Assembly: GCF_021390245.1 (NCBI RefSeq)
Contig: NZ_JAJUXH010000006.1
Coordinates: 1 to 64,000, forward strand
Origin: Dyadobacter sp. CY323
GTDB lineage: Bacteria; Bacteroidota; Bacteroidia; Cytophagales; Spirosomataceae
Direction: 5' to 3'
Length of the DNA stretch: 64,000 nt
In this document: piece by piece, positions 60,118-64,000 of the stretch
Layout: each line of letters begins with the position of its first letter
Position numbering within the stretch: position 1 is the first letter of the stretch
Position numbers and translations under genes: made by a program
The notes under the pieces: generated by a model
Seen by the model: the letters and a program-made list of their open reading frames with translations, nothing else
Database searches by the model: none
Told to the model about the DNA's origin: nothing

Positions 60118-63100
60118 CTATACATCAATCCATTCCGCAGCTTCGTCTTCCATTGAAATGATCACCCCCCGTGACCGCTTTCCAGGCTGCTGAAACGTGT
60201 TAATTATTTTTTTCAAATGCCTGCGGGGCTCATCCGCATTTGCGCCGCCGGTGAATGTCATAAAAATGAGCGCTTCCGGCGTTTGAACGACACGGTCTAT
60301 ATGTAGCAGTTTACCTCCTGGAATAAGTAATTCTTTATTAACCTGAACGCGATTTTCATCGTTGTAAAGTGTCTTTAAAGAAGGTTCCTGCAAAAGAGAA
60401 GTCGCCCACGTTTCCATTTCATGCGTTTCCCTTCTGGTAAAAATCCCTTCACCCACCAGCTTTTCCAATGCGGCCGGCAGATCTGAAACCGACTTCAACC
60501 TTGTGAGCAGGTACTTCATTTTTTGCAACCTGTCGTGACGCGGCTCAAAGGTTTGAACATCAAAAATCCGGTCGGCCATCCGCCGTAGCCGCAGCGATTC
60601 GGTGCGGTCGTTGCTAAGAATGTTTTTTAGTACAAAAGGCTGCGCATCCGTTTTCAAATGCGCATGCCCGGGCAGGCTCGCGTTGTCTGAAATCACATAT
60701 TTGGAGATCATATCGTCCCACGTCGGTTTAACATGCTCCTGATTGAGATAATCGCGAAGCCAATGATTGATCTGCGCGCCCGATTCCCATCTTCGTTCGC
60801 GTTTTGCCAATATATACAGCCGCTGGACCGGCCGCGTAAAGGCCACATACAGCAGATTGAGGTTTTCAACCAATGTCCTCGTCCGCTCGTTCTGATATTG
60901 ATCGGCCACTGCCGTATTTTCAAGCTCTTTAATGACCGAAACCATGGAGCTTTTTAGCTTTTTTGGTGCATAATCAGGCTGGCCTGGCAATGCAAGTTCC
61001 TCATGATCAACCTGTTCCAGATCAACCCAAAGTCTGTCAAGTTTAGCGTTTGGAGTTACTTTCCAATGTGCATACGGAACGATCACGACCGGATATTCCA
61101 GGCCTTTCGATTTATGTATCGTCGTAATGCGGATCGCATCCGTTTCCTCGGGAATGGTAATGGAAAGCTTGTGACGGACATTTTCCCAGTACGTCAAAAA
61201 GTCGCCGAGGTGATTGGTTTTCCGGTTGCCAAATTCTAATACGACGTCCAGAAAACGGAAGAGATATTCATTTTCAAAATGGTTCTCAAACAACCCAAAA
61301 CGTTGCATTAACTGTTCACTCAATTCAAAAACAGACAATTGCCGCATACGGAACGAGCTCAGGCTGATATTCCATTTCTTGAAATAGCCAAGAAAAGAGT
61401 CAAGACCCCGTTCCTCGCACAGAATCCGGATCTGTTCATATTCCGCCGGAGCGGGATTTTGCCGTCGGATGATGTGATGAAAAAGGTAAGCTGCTTCATA
61501 CCGGGCCAAACGGTGGTCGGAGCTATGCAACACCTTCATGAACGAAATGATGAAATGGATTGCCCGCGAGTAGCTCAATGCAAGCGCATCATCCGAAATC
61601 AGCGGAAAACCTGCTTCTTTCATTCGGTTGGCGAGAGCAGTGGCTTCCTTTTTTTTTCGACATAAAATCGCAATGTCACGCCAGTTGTAACCCTGAGATT
61701 TCAGCTCACTGACAAGCTCAGTAGCTCTTCTTACAATACCGTCAGCCGCATTTTCCTCAATCGACGTTTCGTCCGAATCATCATTCAATTCCAAAAATTC
61801 AACTTCCACATGCCCGCCTTCCTTCACTTCGTCGGGAATCTCCTGCTGGAAATTCTGATCATATACTTCCCGGATCAATGGAAATTCTTCTCCGACTGTC
61901 TCAGCAATGAATGCGAAAAACTGGTTATTAAAATCCGTAATCTCCCGAAAGCTCCGCCGGTTTGTTTTGAGATGATTCACATTCAGGAACTGGTCCAGGC
62001 TGAGTAACCGCTCGGCGTGAAAGTCATTGTCGCCCAGCACCGTCGCCAATTGCATTACCTGGCTCTGCGCCAGTTGCAAAATGAGATCCATATCCCCGCC
62101 GCGAAACCGGTAAATGGATTGTTTCGCATCCCCGACGATCAGGTTGAAAAAACCGCCCGCCAGTGCATTCTCGATCAGTGGAAGCAAATTGGCAAACTGC
62201 AGCTTGGAAGTATCCTGAAATTCGTCTACCAGAATGTGGTTATATCGCTCGCCGAGACGTTCAAAAATAAACGGTACCGGCTCCCTGGTCACTATTTCAA
62301 TGATTTTACGATTAAAATCAGAGATATGCACCTGATTGTTTTGCTTTAAAAGCGCATCAAATTCCTTGCGGATCTCGCCGAGTAACGATAAGCTGTAAAT
62401 GTGTCTGTCGAGCTGCCTGTAAAGTGTTACTTTGGCCGTTTCCGATGACCGTATATTTTCGATCTGGTGAAAATAGTTTTCGAGGTCTGTCCGCACCCGT
62501 TCTATTTCATCTTTGATCAACCCTGGACTTTTTGCACCGTACCAAACTCCTTCTCCGATAGTTTTATAAACATAAGAGTTCGGCTCGCCCCATATTTTCT
62601 TCTCTTCGGCGCGATCACGGAAATACCCGTAAATGCCCCTCCCACTCTGAAAAAAATCTTTTTCGGCCAGAAAGGTAGATTGGATGAGTTCAAATGCATT
62701 CGCTGCCAGTTTGCGGATCAATGCTTCTTTCTCTTTTACAAAACCCCGCATTTGGTTCCGGATCGTGATCCAGTCCTCCATTTTGAGGTTTTCGACCCGT
62801 TTCATCTGCAGGTAACTCTGCTCGCTCAGCAACGTCCCCGAAACTTCCCGGATCTGCATAGGTAACGTGCCCCAGCTTTTACCTTCCTCCGCACTTTCAC
62901 GGTAATATTTTTCAACGATATCCGTCAACACATCTTCACCTTCCTGCCCGATCCGCGCCAGCAGACGGTCCACCGCCTCGTCGAGCAGATCGCCATCGAG
63001 CTGGGTTTCGAAAATGAATGGAATGCCAAGTTCATCTGTAAAACTGCTGATCAGTCTTTGCGTGAATTTATCGATCGTCATCACCGAAAAATCGGAGTAC

Positions 63101-63435
63101 CGGTGCAGGATTTGTTTGAAAACCACCTCAGACCGCGCTGAAATGCGGCTGACTCCGGCTGCGAAAAGCTCCTGATCTTCCAGTGCATCCGGATACAATT
63201 CAGTCACAATATCCCTGAGCATGGGCGGAATATGCGTCTCCGGCAGCGGGCTGAATGTGCGCAGCATCAGCAGAATGCGGTCTTTCATCTCATTGGCCGC
63301 CGCATTGGTAAAGGTTACAGCCAGAATATTCCGGAAGTAAGTTTCTGAGTCAGAACTTAAAGCAAGTTTGAGATACTCTTTTGTGAGCGTGTAAGTCTTA
63401 CCCGACCCTGCCGATGAACTGTATACTTTAAACAC
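60118..63435 (-). CDS. UvrD/AddA-like DNA helicase with degenerate nuclease domain
   Basis: A 1105-residue superfamily 1 helicase for double-strand-break repair. Walker A is SSAGSGKTYTLT (about 6-17), AVTFTNAAANEMKDRI is motif Ia, DEFQDTSKLQ the Walker B region, GDAKQSIYRFRGG motif III, and TTIHKSKGLEYPVVIVPY plus LLYVAFTRPVQRLYI motifs V/VI, so the motor looks complete. The C-terminal end corresponds to a RecB-type nuclease, with ELLIPGG and HIDRVV in place of the expected acids, but the DYKTG motif is replaced by MTFTGG, so the catalytic Lys is lost. Its usual AddB-like partner would start beyond this window or elsewhere. It is transcribed alone. Confidence 0.88.
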   Translation of the reverse strand: MFKVYSSSAGSGKTYTLTKEYLKLALSSDSETYFRNILAVTFTNAAANEMKDRILLMLRTFSPLPETHIPPMLRDIVTELYPDALEDQELFAAGVSRISARSEVVFKQILHRYSDFSVMTIDKFTQRLISSFTDELGIPFIFETQLDGDLLDEAVDRLLARIGQEGEDVLTDIVEKYYRESAEEGKSWGTLPMQIREVSGTLLSEQSYLQMKRVENLKMEDWITIRNQMRGFVKEKEALIRKLAANAFELIQSTFLAEKDFFQSGRGIYGYFRDRAEEKKIWGEPNSYVYKTIGEGVWYGAKSPGLIKDEIERVRTDLENYFHQIENIRSSETAKVTLYRQLDRHIYSLSLLGEIRKEFDALLKQNNQVHISDFNRKIIEIVTREPVPFIFERLGERYNHILVDEFQDTSKLQFANLLPLIENALAGGFFNLIVGDAKQSIYRFRGGDMDLILQLAQSQVMQLATVLGDNDFHAERLLSLDQFLNVNHLKTNRRSFREITDFNNQFFAFIAETVGEEFPLIREVYDQNFQQEIPDEVKEGGHVEVEFLELNDDSDETSIEENAADGIVRRATELVSELKSQGYNWRDIAILCRKKKEATALANRMKEAGFPLISDDALALSYSRAIHFIISFMKVLHSSDHRLARYEAAYLFHHIIRRQNPAPAEYEQIRILCEERGLDSFLGYFKKWNISLSSFRMRQLSVFELSEQLMQRFGLFENHFENEYLFRFLDVVLEFGNRKTNHLGDFLTYWENVRHKLSITIPEETDAIRITTIHKSKGLEYPVVIVPYAHWKVTPNAKLDRLWVDLEQVDHEELALPGQPDYAPKKLKSSMVSVIKELENTAVADQYQNERTRTLVENLNLLYVAFTRPVQRLYILAKRERRWESGAQINHWLRDYLNQEHVKPTWDDMISKYVISDNASLPGHAHLKTDAQPFVLKNILSNDRTESLRLRRMADRIFDVQTFEPRHDRLQKMKYLLTRLKSVSDLPAALEKLVGEGIFTRRETHEMETWATSLLQEPSLKTLYNDENRVQVNKELLIPGGKLLHIDRVVQTPEALIFMTFTGGANADEPRRHLKKIINTFQQPGKRSRGVIISMEDEAAEWIDV

Positions 63436-63488
63436 TTTGAGCTAAAAAATGAAGATTAGTGACGTAAAAGCCTGATCAATTTACACAA

Positions 63489-63515
63489 AAAAAGCAGGTT
63501 TGCACCTGCTTTTGA
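63489..63515. terminator. Bidirectional hairpin terminator
   Basis: AAAGCAGGT (63491-63499) pairs with ACCTGCTTT (63504-63512) and is flanked by A-rich sequence on the left, which gives a T run on the minus strand. It ends the minus-strand barrel gene at 63539. Confidence 0.85.
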
Positions 63516-63538
63516 AATCCATAATGTAATCCTCTGAC

Positions 63539-64000
63539 CTACAAATTGAACCGGATACCCGCAGAAATATTCGGGCTCAGATAAAAAGGTCTTGGCAAAA
63601 GTTCGACATACGTACCTGCTTCCAGGAAAACCGAAATGCGGTTGTCGGGAATGTAATATTCAAACCCCGCTAAAGCCGAACCGCCGAGTGAAATGTCTTT
63701 TTCGTAGTTGCCCAGCAATCTTTTTGGATATGATCTGCGGCTGTTTACCTGTCCGCCGAGTCCGTAGTAAACATGAACAGCTTCCGAATTAAAGAGCGGT
63801 GTGTGCCACAGATAATGTACCTGAAGTGAAACCCCGGCATTTTTGTAAATCCCCTCATCCCCTCTGTATTTCCGATCGTTGGACAAGATGCCGCCATAGG
63901 TTCCAATAGTTACGTCGAGCGCATGAATGTTGTTGAAGTACTTGCGGATGTTAATCCCGGTAGGCTCACCAAGTTTAAAACCTACGGCCCAATTGTCATA
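63539..64000 (-). CDS. Outer-membrane beta-barrel protein, partial
   Basis: The 3' part (153 codons) of a gene that runs off the right edge; no start is visible, and an internal TTG at 63886 is not one because the frame stays open to base 64000. Alternating strands with aromatic belts (VSLQVHYLWHTPLFNSEAVH, VYYGLGGQVN, LGGSALAGFEYYIPDNRISV, FLEAGTYVEL) and the C-terminal SAGIRFNL, ending in aromatic-Asn-Leu, fit a small beta-barrel of the type secreted through BamA. The family cannot be fixed from this fragment. Confidence 0.75.
   Translation of the reverse strand, partial: YDNWAVGFKLGEPTGINIRKYFNNIHALDVTIGTYGGILSNDRKYRGDEGIYKNAGVSLQVHYLWHTPLFNSEAVHVYYGLGGQVNSRRSYPKRLLGNYEKDISLGGSALAGFEYYIPDNRISVFLEAGTYVELLPRPFYLSPNISAGIRFNL

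Overview
The window looks like a stretch of chromosome from a Gram-negative Bacteroidota bacterium, most likely a Cytophagales member close to Dyadobacter or Spirosoma; the genus is inferred. The evidence is two SusC/SusD outer-membrane uptake pairs, an ECF sigma/FecR pair feeding a SusC with an STN signalling domain, DUF4097 and CHASE3 hybrid-kinase clusters, C1q-like and GVGIN-type surface proteins, few Shine-Dalgarno sequences, and a TAnnTTTG-type promoter before polA. No rRNA, tRNA or CRISPR array was seen.

Layout. 1-5.8 kb: an oligopeptidase B lipoprotein (minus) and DNA polymerase I (plus), with simple repeats at the left edge and behind polA. 5.8-10.7 kb: a SusD/SusC pair (minus). 10.7-15.4 kb: a 590-bp gene-free stretch, a stand-alone LuxR-type HTH protein, then a secreted PA14 protein and a sorbosone-dehydrogenase-like beta-propeller fused to an azurin-like copper domain. 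15.5-25.4 kb: an ECF sigma factor, FecR anti-sigma, STN-SusC, SusD, a secreted RraA-family protein and a Tat-exported enolase-superfamily enzyme, read as a self-regulated uptake and sugar-acid catabolism locus. 25.4-27.2 kb: a decayed IS1182-type insertion sequence. 27.2-28.0 kb: an AT-rich C1q-like secreted protein.

28.2-37.3 kb is the most interesting part. A plus-strand pair (CPA2 cation/H+ antiporter; NTT/MFS-like membrane protein fused to HEAT repeats and a cyclic-nucleotide-binding domain) converges, with 5 bp between stops, on a minus-strand operon (histidine kinase, lone receiver, receiver-class III cyclase, HD-domain protein). The cyclase residues fit an adenylate cyclase, so one locus may sense, make, read and perhaps clear a cyclic nucleotide controlling membrane transport.

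37.4-42.1 kb: two NAD(P)-dependent short-chain enzymes with an AraC regulator, a two-gene operon (43 aa and 142 aa) flanked by copies of one palindromic repeat, a YdjM-like membrane protein and a Crp/Fnr regulator. 42.3-46.4 kb: a MacB/FtsX-type permease, an unrecognised protein and a DUF2383 protein. 46.5-49.7 kb: ECF sigma, zinc-finger/HEAT anti-sigma and two DUF4097 proteins. 49.8-53.2 kb: MarR regulator, ClC channel with CBS domains, a lipoprotein. 53.3-59.9 kb: a sensory operon of a giant CHASE3-GAF hybrid kinase with three receivers, CheR, a C-terminally short CheB and a receiver-PAS-kinase-receiver protein. 60.1-63.4 kb: a UvrD/AddA-like helicase whose C-terminal nuclease looks dead. 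The right edge cuts through an outer-membrane beta-barrel gene.
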